Below are positions 46,476 to 55,738 of a stretch of DNA of 64,000 bases, in pieces (within the stretch, counting starts at the first letter, position 1; the number at the start of each line of letters is the position of its first letter). Under the pieces are notes generated by a model. The model was not told the origin of the DNA, searched no databases, and was given only the letters and a program-made list of their open reading frames with translations. The position numbers were made by a program, and so were the translations under genes. This stretch comes from Kroppenstedtia guangzhouensis. Lineage in GTDB: Bacteria; Bacillota; Bacilli; Thermoactinomycetales; DSM-45169. The DNA lies in assembly GCF_014637345.1 (NCBI RefSeq), contig NZ_BMEX01000005.1:285633-349632 (forward strand), in the 5' to 3' direction.

Positions 46476-47357
46476 AAATCAGGACGAGAGGCCTTGGATG
46501 ATTTCCGTCGCTGGATGGAAATGAACGGCTATTCTGCGAACACGATCGAGAGTTACATCCGGGGAGTCAGAAGCTACTTCGATTGGTTCAACGGAAAGTA
46601 TGGACGGGATCCCCGGGAGTTGTTCAGAGAAAACATTGTGGATTACCTTCAGGATCTGAAGGTCCGGGAGGTGGGGCACGTCACATACAACTCTCATCTG
46701 GCGGCACTTCAACGGTTGAATGCTTTCTGGATTGAAAGCGGCGTTCAGTCGGATACTGTGATCCTCAAACGGGACCGGTGGAAGGCACAGGCCGGAAACG
46801 AATCGCCCACCCAGCATACGACAGAAGAGGTAGAGCGGTTTCTGCAGGTGATATTGGAATCCGGAAACCGGCGGGATTACACCCTGGCCTTCTTCTTGGC
46901 GTACACGGGGTTAAGGGTATCTGAGGCGATCCACCTTCAGATAAAGGATGTGAACCTCCCGGCCAGACAATTGGTGGTTCAGTTTGGGAAGGGGCAGAAG
47001 CGGCGGGAGATTCCGCTGAGTACCCGCCTGGTTCAGGTCATCCGAAGCTACCTGAGGGACACCCGGCCTCAATACCGAACGGCGGAACGAAGCCCTTATT
47101 TGTTTGTCAGTTCACGCGGACGGCAGATTTCACGGAAAACAGTATACAGTCTACTGGTAAAGTACAGCCGACAGGCAGGGGTGAATCCGGAGATTACACC
47201 GCACAGCCTTCGGCACTTTTTTTGCACTCGGGCTTTGGAGGCGGGATACACAATTGAGGAGGTGAGGCAGATTGCCGGTCATGCCAACGTCAACACCACC
47301 CTGATTTATGCCCACCCCAGCCGGAAGTCAATGCTGGAGAAGATTGACCGACTTTGA
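46464..47357 (+). CDS. XerC/D-like tyrosine recombinase
   Basis: 297 residues from ATG 46464. SAM-like domain (WMEMNGYSANTIESYIRGVR), catalytic Arg in TGLRVSEAIHLQ, HSLRHFF, GHANVNTTLIYAHP with the nucleophile Tyr. All catalytic residues are present. It stands just upstream of the transfer genes. In the clostridial pCW3 system a tyrosine-recombinase-like protein (TcpM) acts as relaxase, so a role in transfer rather than integration is possible; resolution of multimers is the alternative. Confidence 0.88.
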   Translation: MRHNKSGREALDDFRRWMEMNGYSANTIESYIRGVRSYFDWFNGKYGRDPRELFRENIVDYLQDLKVREVGHVTYNSHLAALQRLNAFWIESGVQSDTVILKRDRWKAQAGNESPTQHTTEEVERFLQVILESGNRRDYTLAFFLAYTGLRVSEAIHLQIKDVNLPARQLVVQFGKGQKRREIPLSTRLVQVIRSYLRDTRPQYRTAERSPYLFVSSRGRQISRKTVYSLLVKYSRQAGVNPEITPHSLRHFFCTRALEAGYTIEEVRQIAGHANVNTTLIYAHPSRKSMLEKIDRL

Positions 47358-47412
47358 TCAAGATAGGTACCGGGCCGAAAGGCTTTTTTTCATGCAAAGA
47401 AAGGAGGACGTC

Positions 47413-48216
47413 ATGAACTGGAGAAAGATCCGCATCACCACGACCACTACCCTCATGCTGGGGATCGTGGGAGTCGGGGCGTATAACGCCCTGTTTCCTT
47501 CTCAGGTCGCTCCGGCGGCGGAGGAGTCCAAACAACCCACCGGGGTGTCGGTGGACTCCACCCAGGGAGCCGCCACCTATGCCCTGTATTTCACCAACTA
47601 CTGGCTGACCGGGAATCTGGAGGAAGCCCAAAAATATGCGGCCAAAGGATTTGAAGTGCCTAACAGCCTTCCCAAACCGCAAAAGGTGGAAAACATCATC
47701 ACCTGGGGGGCTCGGAGTCTGGACGATCACCGGGTGATGGTCACCATCCGGGCCCGGGGAGAAAAAGATCGGGTCCTCTGGTTGGAGGTGCCGGTGGTGG
47801 CGGATCGGGGGAGCTATGGGGTGTATGGGATCCCGACCTTCGTTCCGGAGCCGGGAACCGCGAAAAAACCGGATTCCCCAGAGATCGATTCCATCGATGA
47901 CCGGAAGGCGGAGGCAGGAGTCCGGCAGATCGTCCAATCCTTCTTCCGGAACTATGCAGGGGGGTCCCCAGAAGATCTCTCCAACTTGTTTTTGGACAGC
48001 CGCCCTCGGATGGTGTTGGATCTGGAGGGGGAGTTTTTGAAGGGAGTGCAAATGGAGATCAGTCATCCGAAAAATGGTCAAGTCTATGTCCAGGCGGATG
48101 CATCCCTTCGAATCGACGGACAGGTGGTTTCTCAGACCTATGAATTTTGGCTCAAGAAAAGCGGATCGAAATGGCTCATTGACAAAACCAATCCAGTGAT
48201 TCCACTGGAGGAATAG
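47413..48216 (+). CDS. TcpC-like conjugation protein (VirB8-type)
   Basis: 267 residues from ATG 47413 with AAAGGAGGA. One membrane anchor near residues 8-30, then two NTF2-like halves (AATYALYFTNYWLTGNLEEA and AGVRQIVQSFFRNYAGGSPEDL), the TcpC layout. Bitopic scaffold of the mating pore. First gene of the transfer operon. Confidence 0.85.
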   Translation: MNWRKIRITTTTTLMLGIVGVGAYNALFPSQVAPAAEESKQPTGVSVDSTQGAATYALYFTNYWLTGNLEEAQKYAAKGFEVPNSLPKPQKVENIITWGARSLDDHRVMVTIRARGEKDRVLWLEVPVVADRGSYGVYGIPTFVPEPGTAKKPDSPEIDSIDDRKAEAGVRQIVQSFFRNYAGGSPEDLSNLFLDSRPRMVLDLEGEFLKGVQMEISHPKNGQVYVQADASLRIDGQVVSQTYEFWLKKSGSKWLIDKTNPVIPLEE

Positions 48217-48229
48217 GGAGGTTCTTTTG

Positions 48230-48526
48230 ATGACAGACATGTTGACGTACCTGGCCACCGCGGGAATTTATCTGGCTGACCCGGAAAATTCGTCTTTGTG
48301 GGGAGTCGTTAACAACTTTAGTGACTGGCTTCGTCCGAACCTGAAAGAAGCCTATTTTTTAGTCGCATCGGTTTTGATATTGATCCACATCTGTGTTCGG
48401 CAATTGCGTCCGAGGATACTGAATATTATTGGTTGGATTGCATTGGCAGGTCTCTTTGTTTTAGGGACGGATTTTCTCGAGACCGTGGTCGAGTTTTTGG
48501 AAGGCTTGGCTACTCGGAAAGGTTGA
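48230..48526 (+). CDS. small conjugation membrane protein (TcpD-like)
   Basis: 98 residues from ATG 48230 with GGGAGG. Two or three membrane segments (YFLVASVLILIHICV, NIIGWIALAGLFVLG). Position between TcpC-like and TcpE-like genes matches tcpD of pCW3; sequence similarity is not clear by eye. Confidence 0.65.
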   Translation: MTDMLTYLATAGIYLADPENSSLWGVVNNFSDWLRPNLKEAYFLVASVLILIHICVRQLRPRILNIIGWIALAGLFVLGTDFLETVVEFLEGLATRKG

Positions 48527-48532
48527 TGAAAA

Positions 48533-49006
48533 ATGTCTGCAGAAGATGAATATCGCCGATCCTTTAACGTGCAGACCGTCTATTCCTATCATGAGGGATG
48601 GAACGTTCCCATTCGGGTGTGGGTGAAGCTGCCATACCTTCCGGGATTTTTTATTGAGTTCCAGGAAGGTCTTTTCTTCATTCTTTTGGAAGTGCTGGCT
48701 TATGCGTTTGACTCCATGGGGCTCGGTTTTGAACCGTTGACTCAATATGGAGTGATTCCGATCGGCTTGACGATTTTGCTGAAAAAGATCAAGCCTGAAG
48801 GAAAGTATTTGTATCAGTGGTGCCATTCCTTTTTTCGCTACATGTTTACGGAAAAAGAGACGGATGGGGCGTTGAATCCAGTGGATGCCTCTCCGGGCCG
48901 GTTGGTCATTCTCAATCGGTATTACCCAGGGGAAAAGCAAGAAAAGAAAAAACAACGGCGGAAGAGATGGTTCCGCCGATCCAACAAGACGATGGCGGCT
49001 TCCTGA
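48533..49006 (+). CDS. TcpE-family conjugal transfer membrane protein
   Basis: 157 residues. Begins RRSFNVQTVYSYHEGWNVPI, has two membrane segments (FILLEVLAYAFDSM, YGVIPIGLTILL) and a PEGKYLYQWCHSFFRYMF loop, the TcpE pattern. A basic tail ends inside a hairpin terminator. Essential inner-membrane part of the transfer apparatus. Confidence 0.82.
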   Translation: MSAEDEYRRSFNVQTVYSYHEGWNVPIRVWVKLPYLPGFFIEFQEGLFFILLEVLAYAFDSMGLGFEPLTQYGVIPIGLTILLKKIKPEGKYLYQWCHSFFRYMFTEKETDGALNPVDASPGRLVILNRYYPGEKQEKKKQRRKRWFRRSNKTMAAS

Positions 49007-49033
49007 ACAGGAAAGCCGCCATTTCATTTTTTG
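48992..49033 (+). terminator. terminator hairpin inside the transfer operon
   Basis: ATGGCGGCTTCCTG (48992-49005) pairs with CAGGAAAGCCGCCAT (49009-49023) and TTTCATTTTTT follows. It overlaps the end of the TcpE-like gene and lies 15 bp before the virB4 start, so it should reduce or regulate read-through into virB4. Confidence 0.8.
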
Positions 49034-49047
49034 AGGGAGGCAAGAAG

Positions 49048-51705
49048 ATGAAACAGATGAGGTTTCCCGTTCTGCTCCGTTCCGCAAATCTTGTCGTTTC
49101 GCAAAACGGGCAGGCGCATGGTTTTTATCACATTCCGCAACTGAATTACGAGTTTCTCTCGGACGGGGAACGGTTTCAACTGCGGAACCACCTGGAAAAA
49201 TTCTTGAATGAGTGCCCCTATCATGTGGGCTTCAAGTCGATTCCGATCCCCTATTCGCCCTGGGAAAGCGTGAACGATGATCCCGATCAGGTGCCGGAGT
49301 GCTTGCGGGAGGCTTGGAAAACCTCTCTGGCCAATGTGGAGCGGGTCTTGCAGGCGTTGGTTCCCAGCCGGGAGATGCTGGTATTGCGGGTGAGCATGGA
49401 GAGCGTCAGTGGAGACTGGTTGGAGGAAATCCAGCGGGGATTTTTTGAACTGGTGCGGGATCCGCTGGCGATGACCGATCAGTTCGTGGGAGGGGAGCGG
49501 TATCGGCTTCCCGTTACAGAATGGGAACGGTTTGAACAGGCGGAGCGGGATGTTTTTAAGTACCTGACGACCTATTTTCACGGCGGGATTACCCCGTTGT
49601 CCGAGGAAGAGGTACTCTATCTCACGGAGCGTTGCGGTTGTCGGGGAGTCAGTCCGGGGATGCAGGAAGAGCCGATGGACCTCTTGGTCCGGGACGGTTA
49701 CATCCACGTTTCCAAAGCGGATGTGGAGCGGGGGCTAACCGATGTGGACCTGAATTTCAAAAAACCGATGGGGATGGTCCGCTGGCGGAAAGACTTCCCG
49801 GAGGAGACCCGGACGGGTTACTTTCAGTTTTTGTCCACTTCCTGGCTGCCCCCGGCCATTCTTTTTCCGAATCGGTCGGAGGCATTCCAAAAGGCAAAGG
49901 AACTCCCATTTCCCGTCGAGATCGACATGGATTTGGAGCAGATGTCCAACCAGGTAGCTCGAAAAGAGCTGAAGAAAAAGTATGACCTGATTGTAGGGCA
50001 AATCAAGCATACCGTTAGGTCCAAAGGGGAGGAGACGGAACAAAGGGACATTGGAAGGGATGCGGAACGAAAGGCCACAAACGAAGAGCTGGATGAGCGG
50101 CTGGAGCAGGAGAAAACCCCACTTTTCAAGATGCGCCTGGTCTTTTGTGTATGGGGGGATACCACGGAAGAAGTGAAAAACCGGCGACGGCAATTGATCT
50201 CCAAGATGAAAGAGATCGGATTGCGCTTGGAGATCCCCCGAACTGAACAGAAAACGTTATACCAGTCTACTTTGCCCGGGGCGGAACAGATCAACAGTCA
50301 CTATATTGTCCGGCCGACGGCGGAGTTCATCTCCAGCTTGATGCCCCTGGCAACCACGGAAGTGGGGGACCCAGCGGGGATTTTTCTGGGCACTACGATT
50401 ATGACGGGCACCCGGGCGGATCAGGATCAAATCGATCAGTGGGCGCGAGGGAACACCCCGGTGTTTATGGATGAGCGGAGGGCGCGGGAGCATTTGTCAA
50501 AAACGTCGTCTTCCCTCATTTTGGGCTCTTTGGGTCGGGGGAAAACGATGCTGAAATGTTACCTGATGTACCGGCGGCTACAAAGAGGGGTGCATCAGCT
50601 CCTGTTCGAACCCAAGGATGAGCTTTGGGCGATTGCGCATGAACTGCCGGAGCTGGCCGAGTTGACGAATATTGTATCCATTAGCAATTCCGTCAGGGAC
50701 AAAGGAAAGTTTGATCCTTTGATTGGAGTCGGGGAGGATCCGGAGGAACGGTTGTACAAGGAGCAGTTGGCGGAAAGCATGCTGCTGTTTCTTTCAGGGG
50801 AATCGGACTCTTCTTGGGCAGGGACGGCTCTGGGTTACGCCGTCCATGAAACGATTCAGGAGGATCATCCCTCGATGATGCGGGTGTTGGATCACTTACG
50901 GGCCATTGCCACCGGGGAACGGAAGTATCCGGATCTGGTGCTGAACGAACATGCTCGGGATGATGTGGCCCGGGTGCTGGCCAACTTGAACCGGAAGGCA
51001 CGACAGTCTCAGGCCCAGCTCCTTTTTGGGGACGGAAGCGAAAAGCCGATTGATCTTTCCTATCCTCTGACCCTGCTTCAAATGCAAGGTTTGCAGATGC
51101 CCCAGGAGGGAAGACCGGATTATCGCTTGAATATGACATTGTTGATCGCCATGACGGAATTTGCCCGACGCTTCGTCAACCGGCCAACGCCGTTTCCAAA
51201 GGGCGTGATCTTCGAGGAAAACCACCGGCTGATCGAAGTGAAGGAAGGGGAAATGGCGTACCGGGAGTTTATGCGGACGTGCCGAAGTAAAGATGCGGAT
51301 GTCATGACCATCGTTCACAATGCCCGGGATTTGAGAACCAAGCAGGACAAAAAACTTCGGAAAGGGGAGGACGGCGGAGAGGAGATCCGTTCCAACCTGG
51401 GGTACCGGTTCTGCTTCTCAGTGGGGGATGAAGCGGAGGCGGAGTCCGCCTGTGACATTTTGGGCATTCCACCAACCGGGAAAAACCTCAACGAAATCAT
51501 GGGGTTAGGTCCTGGGGAATGGCTGATGCGGGATCTGGATGATCGCGTCGCAAAAGTGAAACTGGATCTGGAACGATTGGATCCGCGCTTGTTTCGGGCT
51601 TTTGATACCCGACCGGAGGCAAACCGAAGGAGGGAGAAGGAATTTGGGCATCTTCGCGAGAATAGGATTACGGTTGGAGAATCGAAAGCAAAGGGGGTGA
51701 GTTAA
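49048..51705 (+). CDS. VirB4/TraC-type conjugation ATPase
   Basis: 885 residues from ATG 49048 with GAGGGAGG; the frame is open further left but those starts lie within tcpE. N-terminal VirB4 domain, then Walker A SLGRGKTMLK near residue 500 and the C-terminal KGVIFEENHRLIE region (Walker B-like). Powers pilus or pore assembly. Position and length match TcpF/VirB4 in Gram-positive elements. Confidence 0.9.
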   Translation: MKQMRFPVLLRSANLVVSQNGQAHGFYHIPQLNYEFLSDGERFQLRNHLEKFLNECPYHVGFKSIPIPYSPWESVNDDPDQVPECLREAWKTSLANVERVLQALVPSREMLVLRVSMESVSGDWLEEIQRGFFELVRDPLAMTDQFVGGERYRLPVTEWERFEQAERDVFKYLTTYFHGGITPLSEEEVLYLTERCGCRGVSPGMQEEPMDLLVRDGYIHVSKADVERGLTDVDLNFKKPMGMVRWRKDFPEETRTGYFQFLSTSWLPPAILFPNRSEAFQKAKELPFPVEIDMDLEQMSNQVARKELKKKYDLIVGQIKHTVRSKGEETEQRDIGRDAERKATNEELDERLEQEKTPLFKMRLVFCVWGDTTEEVKNRRRQLISKMKEIGLRLEIPRTEQKTLYQSTLPGAEQINSHYIVRPTAEFISSLMPLATTEVGDPAGIFLGTTIMTGTRADQDQIDQWARGNTPVFMDERRAREHLSKTSSSLILGSLGRGKTMLKCYLMYRRLQRGVHQLLFEPKDELWAIAHELPELAELTNIVSISNSVRDKGKFDPLIGVGEDPEERLYKEQLAESMLLFLSGESDSSWAGTALGYAVHETIQEDHPSMMRVLDHLRAIATGERKYPDLVLNEHARDDVARVLANLNRKARQSQAQLLFGDGSEKPIDLSYPLTLLQMQGLQMPQEGRPDYRLNMTLLIAMTEFARRFVNRPTPFPKGVIFEENHRLIEVKEGEMAYREFMRTCRSKDADVMTIVHNARDLRTKQDKKLRKGEDGGEEIRSNLGYRFCFSVGDEAEAESACDILGIPPTGKNLNEIMGLGPGEWLMRDLDDRVAKVKLDLERLDPRLFRAFDTRPEANRRREKEFGHLRENRITVGESKAKGVS

Positions 51706-52154
51706 TGCGATCCCATAGGCTGAAATGGTTGGGGGGAGTCTTGGCCGTCCTCCTGGTGGCTGCGGGGTGCAGCGGGCAGGCGTCTACACAGGAGCAGCCG
51801 GAGGAACCCAAGGGACCGGGGTTGACGCCGGGGGAGCGAGCCGCGATCGAGTTTTATAAGGCGAAATATGTGGACGGGGACGAAAAAAGGGCTCAAAAGC
51901 TTGCTGGAAAAGATAGGACAGGGATAGTGAGGAAGTCAACTAATGGCCCAATTGAAATCCAACCTATGAAAGGAGAAACATTAACCGAGTCTAGGGGAAC
52001 CTACTACATCCGGATGCCAGATCAGACTTATATTAGGGTAGAGGTTTACAAAGAGGATGGCGAATGGAGTGTTTTTGATCACGAGTCGATTAATCAAATC
52101 GAAATCAATCAGTTTGCAGACGAGGATAGTTGGAAGAGGGTGGAGCGCCCATGA
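51705..52154 (+). CDS. conjugation-operon lipoprotein
   Basis: 149 residues; start overlaps the virB4 stop by one base (TTAATG). Lipobox LLVAAGC with Cys22 after a basic-hydrophobic leader. Then an NTF2-like small domain (AAIEFYKAKYVDGDEKRAQKL). Likely surface-exposed partner of the pore. Confidence 0.8.
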   Translation: MRSHRLKWLGGVLAVLLVAAGCSGQASTQEQPEEPKGPGLTPGERAAIEFYKAKYVDGDEKRAQKLAGKDRTGIVRKSTNGPIEIQPMKGETLTESRGTYYIRMPDQTYIRVEVYKEDGEWSVFDHESINQIEINQFADEDSWKRVERP

Positions 52155-54100
52155 GAAAGGGATGGCTCCTCCTTCTTTTTTTGTTGGTGTTAACCCCTGA
52201 ACCCGTGTTTGCAGATAGTGCGCTGGACAACATGTTGCCCAGCCACTCTCCTGCCAACGATCCGGAAAATGAACTGTACGAGCAATTTGACATTGAAGCC
52301 TATCACTTTGACGGTTATTACCCCGGCGGGGTGGGGCTGATTCAAGAAACACTCAATTTTATGTTTGGTTGGGGTATGGTGATGGTGGCCCTGACGGTGA
52401 AGATGGGGATCTATCTGTATCAATTGGGGTACAAGATCCCCGGTTTTAAAACGCTGGCGAGAGCCGTTTCTGATTTGGTGGAGCAGTTGGGAGGCACCTT
52501 TTTCGATGCGCTCCTCCATGCCGGATTCACCATCATGGGGGTTTATATCCTCTTCGAATTGATACGGCACCGGTATGCCGACTCGATGAAGGAAGTGGGG
52601 AAGAGCCTGCTCCTGCTATCGTTGGCCTCACTGTTGTTCAACAATATGTACACTGTCTTCACCCAGGTGGATGATTTCAGCTCCAAGGCCGGGGATGAAA
52701 TTGTTTTGGGGATGAACTCTGTAAATAAAAAAGAAGGTGAAGAAGGAGAGGAAGTCTCTACTGAACCGGGGAAAGAAGCCATGGTGGAGACGAGCAATCA
52801 GATCTGGAGGAACTTTGTAATCATCCCCTGGCAACTGGGGGAGTTTGGGGAGACCATGAAAGATCCCAACGCGAAGATCAGTCCGAAGTCAAAGGACCCG
52901 ATTGCTCAACAAACGTACAAGATGCTAAATGAAAAAGATCCTAAAAAACGTAACGACTATACCGAAGCACTTGTAAAAGTGGATGAGAACGCGATTGTCA
53001 GCTTTTTGAAAGATGTCCCCCTTGTTGGTGGGAAAGTGGAGGAGCTGGAGAAACACTTTAAGAATGTGTTCGGAACGAAAAAGAAGAAAGACGCTCCCGT
53101 CTACTCTTCCATGACCGGCTGGGGCGGACTGATGTCCCGGGGAACCATCACCTTCTTTGCGTTTATTGGTGCGGTGATCTTCATCCCTCTGTTGCTGGTG
53201 CTCTCACTCTTTGTAGCGGGATACAGCATCGGTTTTCTCCTGTTGGGAGGGCTGGCGGCGTTTGTATTCCTGTATGCTCTCTGGCCCAAAGGGGGCATTT
53301 GGTCCATCGTGAACTGGTTCCAGCAATGGCTGGGAGCCGGGTTATACAAAATCGTGGCCGTCTTTTTGCTGTCCTTGTACCTGTTGATATCGACCCAGCT
53401 GTACACGATTTTTCGGGGATGGGGCTGGTTTGGAAGTATTGTGATCCAGATCGCCTTGCTCGTCATCATCATCTGGAAACACAAAAAGGTCTTCCAGATC
53501 TTGAAACGCCCGATGACCCAGGCCCGAAACTTTACACAGAATCTAAACAGGCAGACACCCAAGGAGATCCAAAACCGGGCAGAGATGTGGGCAAGAAATA
53601 AAGCGAAGGCGGCGGAGGAGCTGGCGACTAAAGGCGCCGGGGTCGGGATTCGATCCGGAAAGGCAATGTACCAGGGCGGAAAAGCCTACCTTCAGAGCTA
53701 CCTGATGGGCTCCTCCGGGTCAAAGCGGCCCCCTCGGTATGTGGAGCCGATAAGAAACACTACCAGCCAGCAAGAAACACCAGATGGTCTGTACCGAAGG
53801 GGCGGCGCTCCGCAAGGTTCCGCACCAGGCGGGATGATCGGAGGAACAACGAATCGGGCGATTCCGGCAACCACGGCAGCTACCCGGCGACAGACGGCCC
53901 TGCCCGTCAGTAGCCCGATAAGCGGAAACGGGGTCACTTATGTGCCAACCAAACGGTCGATCCAAAACGGCCGGATTGTGAACGGCCAGAAATATGAACG
54001 GGTAAAAGCGGTTATGAAGGATGAACGAACCAAGGCCGCGGCGAAGGCAGCCGGGAAAATCGCCCTCAGGACCGGAATCAAGGTGGTGACCAAAATATGA
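52151..54100 (+). CDS. VirB6/TcpH-like polytopic transfer protein
   Basis: 649 residues from ATG 52151, overlapping the lipoprotein stop by four bases. Signal-like start (cleavage near VFADS), five to seven membrane segments in two groups, a charged loop (about residues 190-300) and a long basic cytosolic tail with Gly/Ala repeats. This is the layout of TcpH/VirB6 proteins that form the inner-membrane channel. Confidence 0.82.
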   Translation: MRKGWLLLLFLLVLTPEPVFADSALDNMLPSHSPANDPENELYEQFDIEAYHFDGYYPGGVGLIQETLNFMFGWGMVMVALTVKMGIYLYQLGYKIPGFKTLARAVSDLVEQLGGTFFDALLHAGFTIMGVYILFELIRHRYADSMKEVGKSLLLLSLASLLFNNMYTVFTQVDDFSSKAGDEIVLGMNSVNKKEGEEGEEVSTEPGKEAMVETSNQIWRNFVIIPWQLGEFGETMKDPNAKISPKSKDPIAQQTYKMLNEKDPKKRNDYTEALVKVDENAIVSFLKDVPLVGGKVEELEKHFKNVFGTKKKKDAPVYSSMTGWGGLMSRGTITFFAFIGAVIFIPLLLVLSLFVAGYSIGFLLLGGLAAFVFLYALWPKGGIWSIVNWFQQWLGAGLYKIVAVFLLSLYLLISTQLYTIFRGWGWFGSIVIQIALLVIIIWKHKKVFQILKRPMTQARNFTQNLNRQTPKEIQNRAEMWARNKAKAAEELATKGAGVGIRSGKAMYQGGKAYLQSYLMGSSGSKRPPRYVEPIRNTTSQQETPDGLYRRGGAPQGSAPGGMIGGTTNRAIPATTAATRRQTALPVSSPISGNGVTYVPTKRSIQNGRIVNGQKYERVKAVMKDERTKAAAKAAGKIALRTGIKVVTKI

Positions 54101-54714
54101 GTCGGCAAAGATCCGCTTTTCGGAAATGGGTGTTGTTTCTGGGGGCGGTTTTCATTTGGATGTGTATCTCAGTCGTGATGTTTTGGGGCAGCGGGGGGGA
54201 AGAAGCGGAGACGAAGCCTCCTACCGCCAAAGAGAAAGCGTTGCCGGAAGAGCCCAATCAGGAGCCTTTTGAGGCGGAAGGAACGGATGAAGTGGTGAAA
54301 GAGGATGAAGCCGAAAAAGCTCGCGAGGAAACGAAACAGGTGGTGGCCCGGTTTATCCGGGCTTATTTATCTTTTGATGCCAAGGATCCGGAGAAGAAGC
54401 TAAAAGAAATGAGGCCGTACCTCTCCTCCACAATGGCTGAAGGGTGGGAAGGGCTGGATTATCCAGACGGGATCAAAAAGGCCAAAGTGTTGAAGGTGGA
54501 AACGGCAGCGGGAGCGGAAGACGTCGGGGGTTGGGTTTGGACGGTGAAAGCACAGACGGAAACCACTTTTGACCGTGGCGGAGCGGAGAAAGCCTGGTCC
54601 CTGTATGAGGTGGTTGTAGGGAAAGAGAGAGATAAATGGGTGGTGGAGGAGGTGAATCCAGGTGGCGATGCCGGAGCCGAACCCCTCCAAATCGGAGGAA
54701 TCGAAGAAGAGTAA
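54097..54714 (+). CDS. bitopic conjugation protein
   Basis: 205 residues; start overlaps the previous stop by four bases. One membrane segment (WVLFLGAVFIWMCISVVMFW), a Glu/Lys-rich linker, then an NTF2-like outer domain (VARFIRAYLSFDAKDPEKK). Probably a second VirB8-like pore scaffold. Confidence 0.7.
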   Translation: MSRQRSAFRKWVLFLGAVFIWMCISVVMFWGSGGEEAETKPPTAKEKALPEEPNQEPFEAEGTDEVVKEDEAEKAREETKQVVARFIRAYLSFDAKDPEKKLKEMRPYLSSTMAEGWEGLDYPDGIKKAKVLKVETAAGAEDVGGWVWTVKAQTETTFDRGGAEKAWSLYEVVVGKERDKWVVEEVNPGGDAGAEPLQIGGIEEE

Positions 54715-55726
54715 ATGGAAAGCGATCATCCCTGTCATCGGCTGTGGAGCCGTGGCGGGGATGTTTTTTATCGGCTTTATGGGGCTGATTCTATTTCTGT
54801 CTATCCTTGGGGCGATTTCGATAGAGAATGAAAACAGTAAAAAAGGCAAAGAGGTTTATTGCTGGTCGGATTCAAAGCGGCTTAGTCCTGAAAGGTTAGA
54901 TAAAAAATTGAAAAACAAGGGGGTCTTCAAGGGGAAAGGGAAAGTCTTTATCGATGCCGGGGAACGGCATGGCGTTGATCCCATTTTGGTCGCGGCCATC
55001 GCCATGCATGAGACTGGAAACGGAACCTCAGATGAGGTCCGGGATTTGAACAATCCTGGTGGATTGAGGGAAAAAAACGGGCCGATGTCCTTTTCTTCAC
55101 TGGATGAGGGGATTGACCGGATGACAAGCAACTTATACCGGCTGTATATCAAGCTTGGACTCACTACCCCCGAGAAAATCGGTCCCAAATATGCACCCGT
55201 TGGTGCAGAAAACGACCCACTTGGATTAAACAAACATTGGGTCACCGGGATTAAGGCACAAATGAAGCAGCTGGGCGGAGCTACGTACAAGTGTGGAGAA
55301 GCGGGGAAGTCCGGAAAAGCGAAGGGTTCGTCTCCTACGGCGTACCCATATCGGAATGCAAGCGTCACCGGTGTAGACGCATGGAAGTTCTACAACCGGC
55401 AGTGTACCTCCTTTGTGGCGTGGCGCTTGAACGATGCCGGGATCCCCTTTCACAACCATATGAAGGGCGGACGGTTTGGAAACGCCACCAACTGGGATGT
55501 GAATGCCCGACAGATCGGAGGTATCAAGGTGAACAAGACACCGGCTCCGGGGGCAGTAGCACAGTGGAAGGCCGGGAACCATGCCAGCCAATTCGGTCAT
55601 GTGGCTTATGTGACGGAGGTGAAGGGAGACCAGATCACCATCGAAGAGTACAACTACAAGCCGTATAGCTTCTCCCGTCGGACACTTCCGGCCAGTCAGC
55701 CCAGCTACTATTTGCATTTCAAATGA
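54662..55726 (+). CDS. bifunctional peptidoglycan hydrolase (glucosaminidase plus CHAP)
   Basis: 354 residues from GTG 54662 (ATG 54668 possible). Membrane anchor near residue 30. A FlgJ/LytF-like glycan domain (DPILVAAIAMHETGNGTS, LNNPGGLREKNGPMSF) is followed by a CHAP amidase/endopeptidase with Cys in NRQCTSFVAWRL and His in FGHVAYVTEV. It opens the cell wall for the mating channel, like TcpG or VirB1. It overlaps the previous gene by 53 bases. Confidence 0.88.
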   Translation: MAMPEPNPSKSEESKKSKWKAIIPVIGCGAVAGMFFIGFMGLILFLSILGAISIENENSKKGKEVYCWSDSKRLSPERLDKKLKNKGVFKGKGKVFIDAGERHGVDPILVAAIAMHETGNGTSDEVRDLNNPGGLREKNGPMSFSSLDEGIDRMTSNLYRLYIKLGLTTPEKIGPKYAPVGAENDPLGLNKHWVTGIKAQMKQLGGATYKCGEAGKSGKAKGSSPTAYPYRNASVTGVDAWKFYNRQCTSFVAWRLNDAGIPFHNHMKGGRFGNATNWDVNARQIGGIKVNKTPAPGAVAQWKAGNHASQFGHVAYVTEVKGDQITIEEYNYKPYSFSRRTLPASQPSYYLHFK

Positions 55727-55738
55727 GGAGTGATCTGG

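Noticed and set aside
49632..49985. 117-codon frame inside virB4 in another frame
   Set aside because: Lies wholly inside a well-supported conserved gene and has no features of its own.
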